In this document: positions 19,093 through 27,663 of the stretch, one piece after another
Position numbering within the stretch: position 1 is the stretch's first letter
Layout of the letters: each line of letters starts with the position of its first letter
IMG/VR virus record: IMGVR_UViG_3300020160_001966
Span: 1 to 64,000 of that record
Strand: one strand, 5' to 3'
DNA: 64,000 nucleotides
DNA from: a virus
Translations under genes and position numbers: made by a program
Notes under the pieces: model-generated
Database searches by the model: none
What the model was told of the DNA's origin: nothing
Seen by the model: only the letters and a program-made list of their open reading frames with translations

Positions 19093-19521
19093 ATGGACAT
19101 TTTTACAGCATATAAAATAATCAAAGAATCTAAAATAAATCAATTTAGTGGTGCTGGTATTTTATTTTTTGATGGATCTAAAATTCTTTTAGTAAAGAAA
19201 CCCAACGGAAAATGGGGTTTTATTGGAGGTAAACCAATAGAAACAGAAACTCCTTTAGAAACGGCTAAAAGAGAAACACTTGAAGAAATAGGAGTAATAC
19301 ACGGAAAAAATGAAAAGGAATTGAAACTAAGAATTCGTGGTGGAAATTATTATACTTATATTTTTAAAGTAAATGAAGCATTTATGGATATTAAATTATC
19401 CGACGAACATATTGACTTTTCTTGGGTAAAATTGGAAAATTTAGAAAAAATAAAACTATCTAAAATATTCAAATACTGTTTACAAGATATATTAAAAGAA
19501 TTAAAATCTTTGAGTAGATAA
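19093..19521 (+). CDS. Nudix hydrolase
   Basis: The 142-residue product carries a complete Nudix box, G-x5-E-x7-RE-T-x-EE-x-G-V, at residues 46-68 (GGKPIETETPLETAKRETLEEIGV region). This is the magnesium site that cleaves nucleoside diphosphate derivatives. Substrate cannot be read from sequence. I start at ATG 19093 (MDIFTAYKII) because an in-frame upstream extension overlaps the divergent gene. The N-terminus MDIFTAYKIIKES also fits the leader pattern (I-K-E before S) seen in other candidate cargo. The 3' end overlaps the convergent gene by 21 bases. Confidence 0.85.
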   Translation: MDIFTAYKIIKESKINQFSGAGILFFDGSKILLVKKPNGKWGFIGGKPIETETPLETAKRETLEEIGVIHGKNEKELKLRIRGGNYYTYIFKVNEAFMDIKLSDEHIDFSWVKLENLEKIKLSKIFKYCLQDILKELKSLSR

Positions 19522-20655
19522 TCTACTTATTGTTGGAAACTTACCAAAGGTTCCGTATTGCTTGTCTCCTAGTTTTTTAGTTATTTCTTCCCCATCTTTT
19601 TCCCAATCTTTTAAAGTTTGCGGTATGTTTCCAGATGCCACCACCGTTGCAACCTTTGCACCAGTTGCTCCAACTTTTGCTGCTTTTTTTCCAGCAGACG
19701 CTACTGCTTTTACAGGATTCTTAGCAATATCGACAACTTTTTTACTAGCATTTTTAGTACCAGTAACTACTGCTTTTGCAGCTTTAGGTAAAGTTTTAAC
19801 AGCATTTGCAGCTGGTGTTTTTGCAATTTTCCCAAGGCTTGTGTTTTTAGAAGATGCCTTGGTTACAACACTTGCAGCTTTTTGAATATTTGGAGATGTT
19901 GATATTCTATTTTTTATCGTACCAGCTAAAGATCTAGAAACTTTAGATACTCCAGTAACCCCAAATACTTTGCGAAGAATAAAAGCTGGAGCGCCAAACA
20001 ACAATCTAAAGGGTAGTGTTAATATTCTAAATGGGACTCTAACGCCTGGTATTACGGAAATTTGAGCCGCTAATAAATTTAATTGATATATATCCTCATC
20101 TTCAGTCCCTATACTAGCTTCATAGGCTTCTTTAGCTTTTGCCAAATAAGGCCAAGACATTACACCAGTAGGTTCTAGAACCGCTATAATTTTATATATA
20201 ACATTTTCACTCATGTTATTTTTTATATCATCAACATACTCGTCTCCTATACTTTTTCTTACAATAGAACCCATGTTTTCAACGGCCAAATCCGCTAAAA
20301 AAGTTTGTGTATCTTCAATTTCATCAGCAATAGGCGACCACAACTCTTTGCCTTTATTCTTTAGAAGATCCCATGCATTTGAAGCATCTTTTTTTAAATC
20401 TTCATAAGATTCATTTATAGATTTTTCTATTTGACTTAATTCTTTAACAAAAGAATCTTCTATATTTTGACCAGAATTGTATCTAATTTCGCAATCTCTT
20501 TGAAAAGATTCTGGATCATTTTTAATTCTTTTTTTTATTTCTTCAATAGTTGAATTAACAAAATTATCAGCCTTTTCTATTTCAGAATCACTTTCATTTT
20601 GTTCATGAATCATTTTTTCCAAAATGATATCTATTGCTTTATTAAAACGATGCAT
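19501..20655 (-). CDS. Candidate packaged protein with hydrophobic segment and DPTG-SWP-like domain
   Basis: This 384-residue protein begins with a leader (FNKAIDIILEKM, I-L-E before K). Residues about 155-215 contain LEPTGVMSWPYL and then a hydrophobic run (ISVIPGVRVPFRILTLPF and onward) that could insert in a membrane. The same domain appears in the protein at 57603-58400 (LDPTGITSWPDV). The second half is Ala/Lys-rich and basic (about 260-355). It is preceded by TATAAATA with a 5-nt gap. A head-packaged, membrane-active protein injected with DNA is one possibility; nothing proves it. Confidence 0.5.
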   Translation of the reverse strand: MHRFNKAIDIILEKMIHEQNESDSEIEKADNFVNSTIEEIKKRIKNDPESFQRDCEIRYNSGQNIEDSFVKELSQIEKSINESYEDLKKDASNAWDLLKNKGKELWSPIADEIEDTQTFLADLAVENMGSIVRKSIGDEYVDDIKNNMSENVIYKIIAVLEPTGVMSWPYLAKAKEAYEASIGTEDEDIYQLNLLAAQISVIPGVRVPFRILTLPFRLLFGAPAFILRKVFGVTGVSKVSRSLAGTIKNRISTSPNIQKAASVVTKASSKNTSLGKIAKTPAANAVKTLPKAAKAVVTGTKNASKKVVDIAKNPVKAVASAGKKAAKVGATGAKVATVVASGNIPQTLKDWEKDGEEITKKLGDKQYGTFGKFPTISRLSTQRF

Positions 20656-20663
20656 AATAATAT

Positions 20664-21398
20664 TTATAATAAAATGTTTTGAAAATCATTTATAGCATTT
20701 TTATAGGATTGTTTAGATTCATCATTGGAATTGGATGTATATTGCCAATTCCAACATATTTTATCAGAAACTTCGAAACCATAATATTTCAAAACCTGCT
20801 TCTGTGTTTCTATAACATTCTCACCATTCCAATTTTGACCTATTAAAATAATTCCAGCAGCAATATCCTTAACTATGTTATTTTCCCTTAAAGTAGTATG
20901 TCTATTCTCTATCCAACACAATCTTTCTATCAATTTTTGATATATAGCGTTTGTTTGCCCCCATCTAACAGATCCGAAAAATAAAACGCAGTCGGATTCG
21001 AATAAAGATTTTGATATTTTCCAAAGCTCATCATCTTTATTATTAAAAGAACACCAACATCTATGATAACCAGAGGGATTTTTATCTTTATCCTTCAATA
21101 AAGCTTCCTTTTTACCACAACCGTTACCTTCAGCACTACTAACATTACCTTCGCAATTATATATTTTCAACTTAGGAACTTCTATAATTTCAATTTTTTT
21201 CATTCCTATCAACTCTTGAATGTAATATGCCAATTGTGTACTTTTAGGAATATCATCGACATTTTTTTCATATCTATTCGATGTTGTTAAAAACAAAACT
21301 TTATTCTTTTTTTCTAAAAAAGATATTGTTTCTTCTATATTTTTTTTCATTTTATTATCAGAAACTGATTCGTTTATAAAGGATGAAAATGATCTCAT
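20664..21398 (-). CDS. Flavodoxin-like NADPH-dependent FMN reductase family protein
   Basis: I start at ATG 21398 (MRSFSSFINESV), one base after the stop of the hub gene, rather than at the longer in-frame Met. The 244-residue product has a flavodoxin-like core: VLFLTTSNRYEKN near residue 30 (phosphate loop region), DCVLFFGSVRWGQTNAIYQK (flavin-edge loop and helix) and IILIGQNWNG. Several Cys residues (CEGN, GNGCGKK, CWCSF) could bind metal or be redox active. The leader FINES (I-N-E before S) matches the capsid-targeting pattern. NAD(P)H-dependent flavin reduction is inferred from fold only. Confidence 0.65.
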   Translation of the reverse strand: MRSFSSFINESVSDNKMKKNIEETISFLEKKNKVLFLTTSNRYEKNVDDIPKSTQLAYYIQELIGMKKIEIIEVPKLKIYNCEGNVSSAEGNGCGKKEALLKDKDKNPSGYHRCWCSFNNKDDELWKISKSLFESDCVLFFGSVRWGQTNAIYQKLIERLCWIENRHTTLRENNIVKDIAAGIILIGQNWNGENVIETQKQVLKYYGFEVSDKICWNWQYTSNSNDESKQSYKNAINDFQNILL

Positions 21399-21399
21399 A

Positions 21400-23826
21400 T
21401 TATATAGATACTGGTGTAAATTTTTGAGATTTAAGTTGATTATCCAACCCAACCATGGCTTCTTTCGTAGTTCCTTTAACTTCTTTACATTTTAAACCGT
21501 TTTGTATTTTTTGCGATTCCAAGGGAGTTTTAGAATCCACTCCAGAAGCTTTTGTTCTAACCTCTTCATATTTTGTGGCGAGATTTAAAGGTAAGTTTCT
21601 AAACAAATGTTGATGCGGATAAACAAATATACAACCATCATCTGCTATATTCCCAGCATCCATTGAATATATTGGAACCGTTTGTGTTACGGTTATAGTT
21701 CCTGTTCCAGTGGCAGTTCCAGTGACTGGTCCTGAACCCACATTGGGTATAGTGGCTGTTTGTCCTGTTAAATTTAAACTCACACTAACATTTATTACTT
21801 GAGTATTTTTTATAAATCCAACCTTTAATTGTTTGTGTGGATAAGCTGTACCATAAAGCTCTGATTGAAATTCAGTTTCTTGTATTTCCATTGGAGCAGT
21901 AACATGTTGCAAGAACACTTCACCACCAAACATTGCACCACCTCTACAAGCCATATTACCATCAACTCCAACACTACCCTTTATGAATGTTTGATCACCA
22001 GCTTCAAGTGCTATGTTTGGGGCTTTAATGGTAATAACTTCACCAGTTGCTATATTTAATCCACTTTTTGAACTCAAGTTTAATTGTTCCCCAGTTATTT
22101 CAGCGACAGTGCCATATAAACTCAAACATCCTGTACTATTCAAATCTAACCCTCCAGATCCACCTATCAAGTTAATACCATTTTGAGCATCAATTGTAAA
22201 TTGACCGCCAGGAAACTTATCGACGTGAACCTTTTCCACAACAGAACTTGTAACTTGTGAAGGATATAATCCCTTTTCTCCATCTAAATTAACCCTAATA
22301 TCATGCGCTGCACCCTTTTTATTGATCCGTATACTGTCCAAATCATTCGATGCACAACCAACACTTACAAATAAATCTTTCGTGATATTTAAACTCAAAC
22401 TCCCCCCGTTTCCCATTTCATTTTCAGCATCAAAAAAGTCTTTTGCTGAATTTAAATATAAATTTCCAATTTCATCCTTTCTTTTATCGGTTGGAAATTT
22501 ACCACCCATGGTTGATGGAGATGTTCCAGAACCTTTACACACTGGACAGTTTGTTGTTTTTGGATATTGCTCATCTTTAGCATCTTCTATTTTTAACTCT
22601 GTCTTTATACCTAAAAATTTTAAAAAACTTTTTAATAATGTATCTTTAAATGTTGTTTGTCCACTATCAATTTTGCTTTTATTTTTATCATCACCATTAC
22701 CACCCACCAATGTTTTGAATTTTTTACCTTGACTACAAGCTGGACAAGGTGGATTTTTACCACCTTTTTTTGCTAAAGGTGATGAGAAAAAAGATTCATT
22801 ATCAGCATTTTGAGTTTCTGGTAAACTTTTTACAGCATGAATCGAAGAAGACGCATCTTTCCATTTTTGAGCAGCTGCATAATTTGCACCACCTATTTGT
22901 ATCTTCATGTCACCAGCAACTTCAATGGTGCTGTCTTCTCTACAAGAAAGATTATAACTATCTTCAATCGTTACATATTCTGGACCTTTAACCAATTTAT
23001 TATTAAGACCCATCACTAAAGTTTTTTTTCCAGAATGATTCATTTCGCTATAAGAACCACTATCATGAGCTATACTTAAAGACTCTTCATTGTCTGTTCC
23101 ATTAAAAGAAATACTACCACCCTTATAATTTAAAGCGGTTAATTGTCTACGTTTTAAATTTTCTGGATTATCCTCATTTGTTGGGTCATTATTCTCATAA
23201 CCACTAGGATAATTCGTATCATCAAAAATTTGATTATAAGAATCAGCGGATGGACTATATCCAAAAATTACAGGCGTGTTTGGATTCCCATTCAAAAAGA
23301 AAAGCCAAACTTTAGAATTTACTTGAGGTATTCCAAACATGCCTTTAGGTGCATTATAATATGATTGTGTTTGGTAAGACGCTCCTAAAGGATTTGGATT
23401 GTCTGAAGCTGATGCGAATCTATCAGATGGTGGATTTTGTTTTAACTCTGCACCAGCTGGTGCTCCAGTTGACCCATCCTCTTCTGCTTGCTGGTTTAAA
23501 TAATTTGGAGCATCTGAAGTTGTTGCTCTGTTGCTAGGAGAATTGAAAGAACTATACCCTCCACCAGTTATTGGTAGTGATATTTCAGCCCATGGTAATT
23601 TTAATTTTATTTTTTCGATATATTTTGTCATATCGATCATTTTTTTACCTTTTGACTGATAATTTGTACCAAATTCCGCAAAGAAAAATTCACCATCATA
23701 ATCGGATTCCTCCAAATCCAATAAAGACATGTGCAAATGAGGTACAAAAACTTTAACTCTACCCAATCTTTCTGGATCGTTGTTTTGTGCTACTATACCT
23801 CTGTAAAAACCATGTAATTGTTCCAT
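21400..23826 (-). CDS. 5: Baseplate hub/spike protein (gp5-like), with zinc-ribbon insertion
   Basis: The 808 residues start with a gp5-type OB domain (FYRGIVAQNNDPERLGRVKV, then a second OB part with GMFGIPQVNSKVWLFFLNGN and TPVIFGYSPS at about 162-192). The C-terminal half has repeated short strands, as in spike beta-helices. I see no T4-type lysozyme domain between OB and helix. Instead residues 361-364 (CPAC) and 427-430 (CPVC), both followed by Gly-rich loops, look like a split zinc ribbon. It is the central spike of the baseplate. Peptidoglycan cleavage may be supplied by other proteins such as the adjacent 3D-domain protein. Confidence 0.8.
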   Translation of the reverse strand: MEQLHGFYRGIVAQNNDPERLGRVKVFVPHLHMSLLDLEESDYDGEFFFAEFGTNYQSKGKKMIDMTKYIEKIKLKLPWAEISLPITGGGYSSFNSPSNRATTSDAPNYLNQQAEEDGSTGAPAGAELKQNPPSDRFASASDNPNPLGASYQTQSYYNAPKGMFGIPQVNSKVWLFFLNGNPNTPVIFGYSPSADSYNQIFDDTNYPSGYENNDPTNEDNPENLKRRQLTALNYKGGSISFNGTDNEESLSIAHDSGSYSEMNHSGKKTLVMGLNNKLVKGPEYVTIEDSYNLSCREDSTIEVAGDMKIQIGGANYAAAQKWKDASSSIHAVKSLPETQNADNESFFSSPLAKKGGKNPPCPACSQGKKFKTLVGGNGDDKNKSKIDSGQTTFKDTLLKSFLKFLGIKTELKIEDAKDEQYPKTTNCPVCKGSGTSPSTMGGKFPTDKRKDEIGNLYLNSAKDFFDAENEMGNGGSLSLNITKDLFVSVGCASNDLDSIRINKKGAAHDIRVNLDGEKGLYPSQVTSSVVEKVHVDKFPGGQFTIDAQNGINLIGGSGGLDLNSTGCLSLYGTVAEITGEQLNLSSKSGLNIATGEVITIKAPNIALEAGDQTFIKGSVGVDGNMACRGGAMFGGEVFLQHVTAPMEIQETEFQSELYGTAYPHKQLKVGFIKNTQVINVSVSLNLTGQTATIPNVGSGPVTGTATGTGTITVTQTVPIYSMDAGNIADDGCIFVYPHQHLFRNLPLNLATKYEEVRTKASGVDSKTPLESQKIQNGLKCKEVKGTTKEAMVGLDNQLKSQKFTPVSI

Positions 23827-23881
23827 AAAATATATGTATATTTAAGAGAGAAATCTATTAAGTATATCCTCGTAATGTTAA

Positions 23882-25048
23882 TTATCCTACCGTAGCCTGT
23901 AATTCGGCTAATTTCTTAATAACATCTTCTCCAGTTTGCAGTTTTTCAGCTTTTTTCTCCAATTCTTTATTATTTTTTTTAATTTTAGTAGCTTCTTTTT
24001 TTCTCTGATCTGTTGGTAGTTCCACTATTGCGGTGACAATTTTTTCTGGATATTTTTTAGTATATTCCATAGCTTTTTCTTTATCATCGAAATATATACC
24101 AATTACAGGATACGTACCGCTTGGACTTAAACCTTTAGATGGTGTAGCTGTATCTACAGCTTCTCTTTGTTTACTATCATCTGAAAATTTAACTTTAGCT
24201 CCAATTAAAATATTGGAATTATCCACAGCTAAACTATAATCACTCACTAATTTACTACCACTATTAGATTTTTTTGCAAAAGCTTCTGGAGTAGCTCCTT
24301 CACCTTTCCCCCAATAAACCTTTCGTTCAACTGCAATTTTTTGATTCCCATCCTTTTCATCTACTTTCTTTTTAGAATTTTCTTTAAAACAATCTATATA
24401 TCCAGAACCATCTATTTGATCGTTTAACAAACTTTGTCCAGTAGCTAATAACGCAGCTGTGTTAGTAGCATCTAATGCGGTGTTTAAAGTTGTGTTAACC
24501 ACTTTTTTATAGTATTCTGGATTAGATAAATCTCTCAATTGTTTTGGAGATAATTTAGTAAAACTCTCTATACTATTTGTAGCGGTTTTATAAATTGAGC
24601 CTAAAGCTTGAACATCTAAATTAAGCCCAGTGGCATTATTAAGAGTGGATAACGCTAAATCAGCGACTTTAGAATTGTCTTTTTCAAAAATAGATTTCAT
24701 ATTAGACAATTCTTGATACACAGCTTTACCTTCATTATAAACAGCATCTATTTCACCTTTAACGGTTTCAAATAATCCTAGTATCTCTCCCTCTAAATAA
24801 CCTTTAATATCATTCAATCCAGAATTTAAAGCTTGTTGTAAATCAGTTAATGAGAGTAAACTAACCTTACCATCTTCTCCAAATTTTACTAAATTTTTAG
24901 GTAAAAATTTTTCGGCTAATTGAGAAAATTCGGATAATTCTGGAATCTGAACAAAGCTTTCTATTTCGCTTAATGCGACATCTAAATCCAATTTACCTAA
25001 CATTTTTTTACCATCTTCTTGTATTTCCGATGAATTGAAATTTGCCAT
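23882..25048 (-). CDS. Tail-associated protein with C-terminal 3D (double-psi barrel) domain
   Basis: I choose ATG 25048 (MANFNSSEIQ) because a GTAAATA motif lies 5 nt before it; an in-frame Met is 33 nt upstream. The 388 residues are helical at first (two long helical regions to about 210). Residues about 245-345 resemble a 3D domain: VYWGKGEGATPEAFAKK, LIGAKVKF, AVDTATPSKGL and IGIYFDDKEKAMEY, with the Asp residues expected in RlpA/MltA-type murein-degrading barrels. It lies next to the hub gene, which suggests local cell-wall opening during infection. The exact reaction is unproven. Confidence 0.6.
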   Translation of the reverse strand: MANFNSSEIQEDGKKMLGKLDLDVALSEIESFVQIPELSEFSQLAEKFLPKNLVKFGEDGKVSLLSLTDLQQALNSGLNDIKGYLEGEILGLFETVKGEIDAVYNEGKAVYQELSNMKSIFEKDNSKVADLALSTLNNATGLNLDVQALGSIYKTATNSIESFTKLSPKQLRDLSNPEYYKKVVNTTLNTALDATNTAALLATGQSLLNDQIDGSGYIDCFKENSKKKVDEKDGNQKIAVERKVYWGKGEGATPEAFAKKSNSGSKLVSDYSLAVDNSNILIGAKVKFSDDSKQREAVDTATPSKGLSPSGTYPVIGIYFDDKEKAMEYTKKYPEKIVTAIVELPTDQRKKEATKIKKNNKELEKKAEKLQTGEDVIKKLAELQATVG

Positions 25049-25096
25049 AAAAATATTTACTTGAACTTTATAAAATTGCATATAAACTACGGCAAT

Positions 25097-25453
25097 ATGT
25101 CAAACGCCGAAAAAGATACAATTTCCAATCATATAGAAAAAAAATACCCACAAACTACCGAAGCTTTTAAACAAATACAAAAAAATCAATATGAGATGTT
25201 TTGTAAAAAATTACACGATTATGGTCCATATAACGTAACTTTGGGTAGAGAAATTAAAAACGAAAATGACATCCATACGGCTTTGACTGTAATATTAGTA
25301 AGAATTTCTGACAAATTTCAAAGACTTTTGAATATTTTATTTTATAAAAAAGATGCGGATACGTCAAACGAACCATTGATAGATTCTTTCAAAGATTTAG
25401 GAGTTTATGCAATCATTGCTGAGATTGTAAACGATAATAAATGGAATAAGTAA
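25097..25453 (+). CDS. DUF1599-like protein (nucleotide-modification-associated family)
   Basis: The 118-residue product starts at ATG 25097 (MSNAEKDTISN). The central part (MFCKKLHDYGPYNVTLG, then VRISDKFQRLLNILF and DSFKDLGVYAIIAE) follows the pattern of DUF1599 proteins: Cys-Lys...Tyr-Gly, Lys-x-x-Arg and a final helix with Asp...Asn/Tyr. These small helical proteins occur in phages with nucleotide metabolism or DNA modification genes. It is upstream of Hsp20 on the same strand. Assignment is moderate, and the biochemical role of the family is poorly known. Confidence 0.5.
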   Translation: MSNAEKDTISNHIEKKYPQTTEAFKQIQKNQYEMFCKKLHDYGPYNVTLGREIKNENDIHTALTVILVRISDKFQRLLNILFYKKDADTSNEPLIDSFKDLGVYAIIAEIVNDNKWNK

Positions 25454-25454
25454 T

Positions 25455-25481
25455 TTTATAACATGTCAATCATGTTATAAA
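25455..25481. promoter_or_regulatory. 11-bp inverted repeat before hsp20
   Basis: TTTATAACATG (25455-25465) and CATGTTATAAA (25471-25481) form a perfect inverted repeat with a five-base loop, between the DUF1599-like gene and hsp20. There is no T run, so a simple terminator is unlikely. It could be an mRNA-end hairpin or an operator. Confidence 0.45.
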
Positions 25482-25541
25482 TCTGGTGCTAAAACTAGAC
25501 TAGACAAACATATAACTCGCTTATAATAAAGGAGAAATAAT

Positions 25542-26039
25542 ATGAATACAGAAATAAAAAACTACAAACAACCAACATACACAGTTGGCCACTATGCGGC
25601 TACAGAGCGGTTAATGAATCAGCTACCCGCCCTGTTCAATGATAGCTGGTTTAAAAATATATTGGGAGATGTCGATAAAGCTTTCGATATTCCCAATGCA
25701 GTATACCCATACAATGTTAAAGCAATTCATAATAAAGAGGGTGAAACGGAAAAATATGAAGTTGAAATAGCATTGGCTGGTGTAGGTAAAAATAACATTG
25801 ATGTGAAGGTTAGAGATGGCCATTTACATATTGATGTATTGAAAGATGAAACAAATGAAAATAACAACGTAAAATATGTTAAAAAAGGTATTAGTAGGCG
25901 TAAAGGTGGTATATCATTTGTTTTAAATGAGAATACAGATGCTAAAAGAATATCATCAACATACTTGGACGGTCTTTTGCGAGTTACCGTTCCTGTAAAA
26001 CAACCTGAAATCTATAATATAGATATTAAAGTTGATTAA
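25542..26039 (+). CDS. Small heat-shock protein (Hsp20/alpha-crystallin)
   Basis: This 165-residue protein has an alpha-crystallin domain at about 55-160: YEVEIALAGVGKNNIDVKV, HLHIDVLKDE, ISRRKGGISFVL and LDGLLRVTVPV with the C-terminal strand. T4-like cyanophages and related marine phages carry such Hsp20 genes, probably to hold phage proteins during assembly. It has a clear Shine-Dalgarno sequence (AAAGGAG, 25528-25534) 7 nt before the ATG, unlike most genes here. A possible sigma70 -10 (TATAAT, 25522-25527) overlaps the SD region, so I do not call the promoter. Confidence 0.9.
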   Translation: MNTEIKNYKQPTYTVGHYAATERLMNQLPALFNDSWFKNILGDVDKAFDIPNAVYPYNVKAIHNKEGETEKYEVEIALAGVGKNNIDVKVRDGHLHIDVLKDETNENNNVKYVKKGISRRKGGISFVLNENTDAKRISSTYLDGLLRVTVPVKQPEIYNIDIKVD

Positions 26040-26090
26040 AAAGTTTGTTAGTCTTTTTTAGCACCAGTATCATTTATTCTAAATATATAT

Positions 26091-26501
26091 GTGGAAGATT
26101 GCAATTGTTTAAAAAAAAATAAAGATTATTCGAAACCAACATTTACGGTTTCAATAAAAAATTTATCATCAACATTTATAAAAATGTTTGGTGAGAATTT
26201 TAATTTTAGTACTTTAAATGGGTTATATCTTTCCACCAATAATGTGGAAATGTCATCCATATTATTGAATATTTTCACAAATATAAAATCTATAAGTTCA
26301 AAATTTGCTCCAATTGAAATATTTCCAGTGGAAACTTATACATACGATAACGGTAAAGTTTCTTTTTATCTACCAAGCAATTTATTAATTGGTAATTATG
26401 ACGTAGTATATATTAATAACGCTGGATATTCCAAAGCTTCAAACTCTTTAACCTTTACATATTTCACAGTAACAACATCATTTTCATCACATCATAATTA
26501 A
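26091..26501 (+). CDS. Small IPT/Ig-like virion protein
   Basis: The 136-residue product starts with GTG 26091; TCTAAATA lies 5 nt upstream. After KKNKDYSKPTFTVS the protein shows an Ig/IPT-like strand pattern (IKMFGENFNFSTLNGLYL, then VSFYLPSNLLIGNYDVVY). Such folds are common in virion decoration and fibre proteins. It precedes the Pro-Thr fibre on the same strand. No specific family recognised. Confidence 0.45.
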   Translation: MEDCNCLKKNKDYSKPTFTVSIKNLSSTFIKMFGENFNFSTLNGLYLSTNNVEMSSILLNIFTNIKSISSKFAPIEIFPVETYTYDNGKVSFYLPSNLLIGNYDVVYINNAGYSKASNSLTFTYFTVTTSFSSHHN

Positions 26502-26528
26502 ATGTAAATAACTATAATAAATATTTTC

Positions 26529-27554
26529 ATGCCAGATACAAATTTCACAGAATTTAATTTAAAAACATCATCCAGTCTAGTAACTGGAGATTATCTGGTA
26601 GGTTATGATAAAAATGGTGTCAATGAAATAAGAACCAACATACATGATGTTTTAAATCTTTTTAGTGATTATCAAGCTTTAACATTTAACGAATCTACTA
26701 GAAAATTAACAATTTCTAAAGGAAACAATGTGTCACTATCGGCAATAGATGCCACTTATAATTCTTCCAGTGGTAGATATGAAAGTGTTTATTCTTCTTT
26801 TAATGGATTAAGTGGCAAATATGAAAATTTAACCACTAACGTATATTCAAGTTCATCTTTATGGGAGGGTACGGTTCCAGTTAATAATAAAAATTTTAAT
26901 GGAATAACAACTTATAACTTATCTCTTTCAGATAAAAGTAGTATATTATCAATAAACAATCACACTTTAACATATGTCACGATATCCAACGATTCGGATA
27001 TAAATTTTCCAATAGGTTCTGAAATAAGAATATTGAGAAACGGATTAGGTTTTGTTGGATTATCCGCATTAGACGGTGTCTCTTTAAAAAGTGTTAATGG
27101 TTTAACATTTCTAGAAGAAACATACACTGTTGTAAATTTATTAAAATTAAACAATAATGATTGGATATTGTATGGCGATTTAATTGTAATCCCAACACCA
27201 ACTCCATCACCAACCCCCACTCAAACTCAAACTCCTACTCAAACTCAAACTCCCACACAAACTCAAACTCCCACTCAAACACAAACTCAAACTCCTACTC
27301 AAACTCAAACTCCCACTCTAACTCCCACTCAAACACAAACAGAGACTCCAACACAAACACCAACTAATACAGAGACTCCTACACCAACACAAACACCAAC
27401 TAATACAGAGACTCCTACACCAACTCCAACACAAACACCAACCAATACAGAGACTCCTACACCAACACAAACACCAACTAATACAGAGACTCCTACACCA
27501 ACTCCAACACCAACTAATACAGAGACTCCTACACCAACTCCAACAAAACCCTAA
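26529..27554 (+). CDS. Fibre-like protein with mucin-like Pro-Thr tail
   Basis: The 341 residues start with a docking-like module ([20 protein letters not shown]) shared with the beta-helix fibre at 3208-5580. A beta-rich region follows to about residue 218. From there to the C-terminus (about 120 residues) the sequence is [10 protein letters not shown] and [10 protein letters not shown] units with no other domain. The tail has very many Thr residues beside Pro, a typical O-glycosylation substrate form. It lies directly next to a convergent glycosyltransferase gene. AATAAATA precedes the ATG by 5 nt. Confidence 0.65.
   Translation: MPDTNFTEFNLKTSSSLVTGDYLVGYDKNGVNEIRTNIHDVLNLFSDYQALTFNESTRKLTISKGNNVSLSAIDATYNSSSGRYESVYSSFNGLSGKYENLTTNVYSSSSLWEGTVPVNNKNFNGITTYNLSLSDKSSILSINNHTLTYVTISNDSDINFPIGSEIRILRNGLGFVGLSALDGVSLKSVNGLTFLEETYTVVNLLKLNNNDWILYGDLIVIPTPTPSPTPTQTQTPTQTQTPTQTQTPTQTQTQTPTQTQTPTLTPTQTQTETPTQTPTNTETPTPTQTPTNTETPTPTPTQTPTNTETPTPTQTPTNTETPTPTPTPTNTETPTPTPTKP
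27190..27552 (+). repeat. Pro-Thr codon repeat array
   Basis: This long array of P-T-Q-T and T-N-T-E-T-P-T-P units ends the fibre-like gene. The DNA repeats include an 18-30 bp periodicity of ACTAATACAGAGACTCCTAC-type units near 27364-27535. Confidence 0.85.
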
Positions 27555-27663
27555 ACTATAGAGTTAATCGTGTATTTACTTGATAATTTTAAGTACAAAT
27601 CGCAATTTGCCAATAGAAACTTGTATGAGTATTTATTATAATAAATTTTTAATATTAAATAAA

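Noticed and set aside
21400-23826. T4 gp5-type lysozyme domain in the hub
   Set aside because: I saw no Glu...Asp...Thr lysozyme pattern between the OB domain and the C-terminal strands; a zinc-ribbon-like Cys pair is there instead.
25522-25527. Sigma70 -10 box TATAAT for hsp20
   Set aside because: A start site about 7 nt downstream would fall inside the Shine-Dalgarno sequence, and the -35 candidate spacing is short.
27555-27663. Terminator between the convergent fibre and glycosyltransferase genes
   Set aside because: Only weak A/T palindromes such as ATTTATTATAATAAAT are present; no GC stem with a T run.
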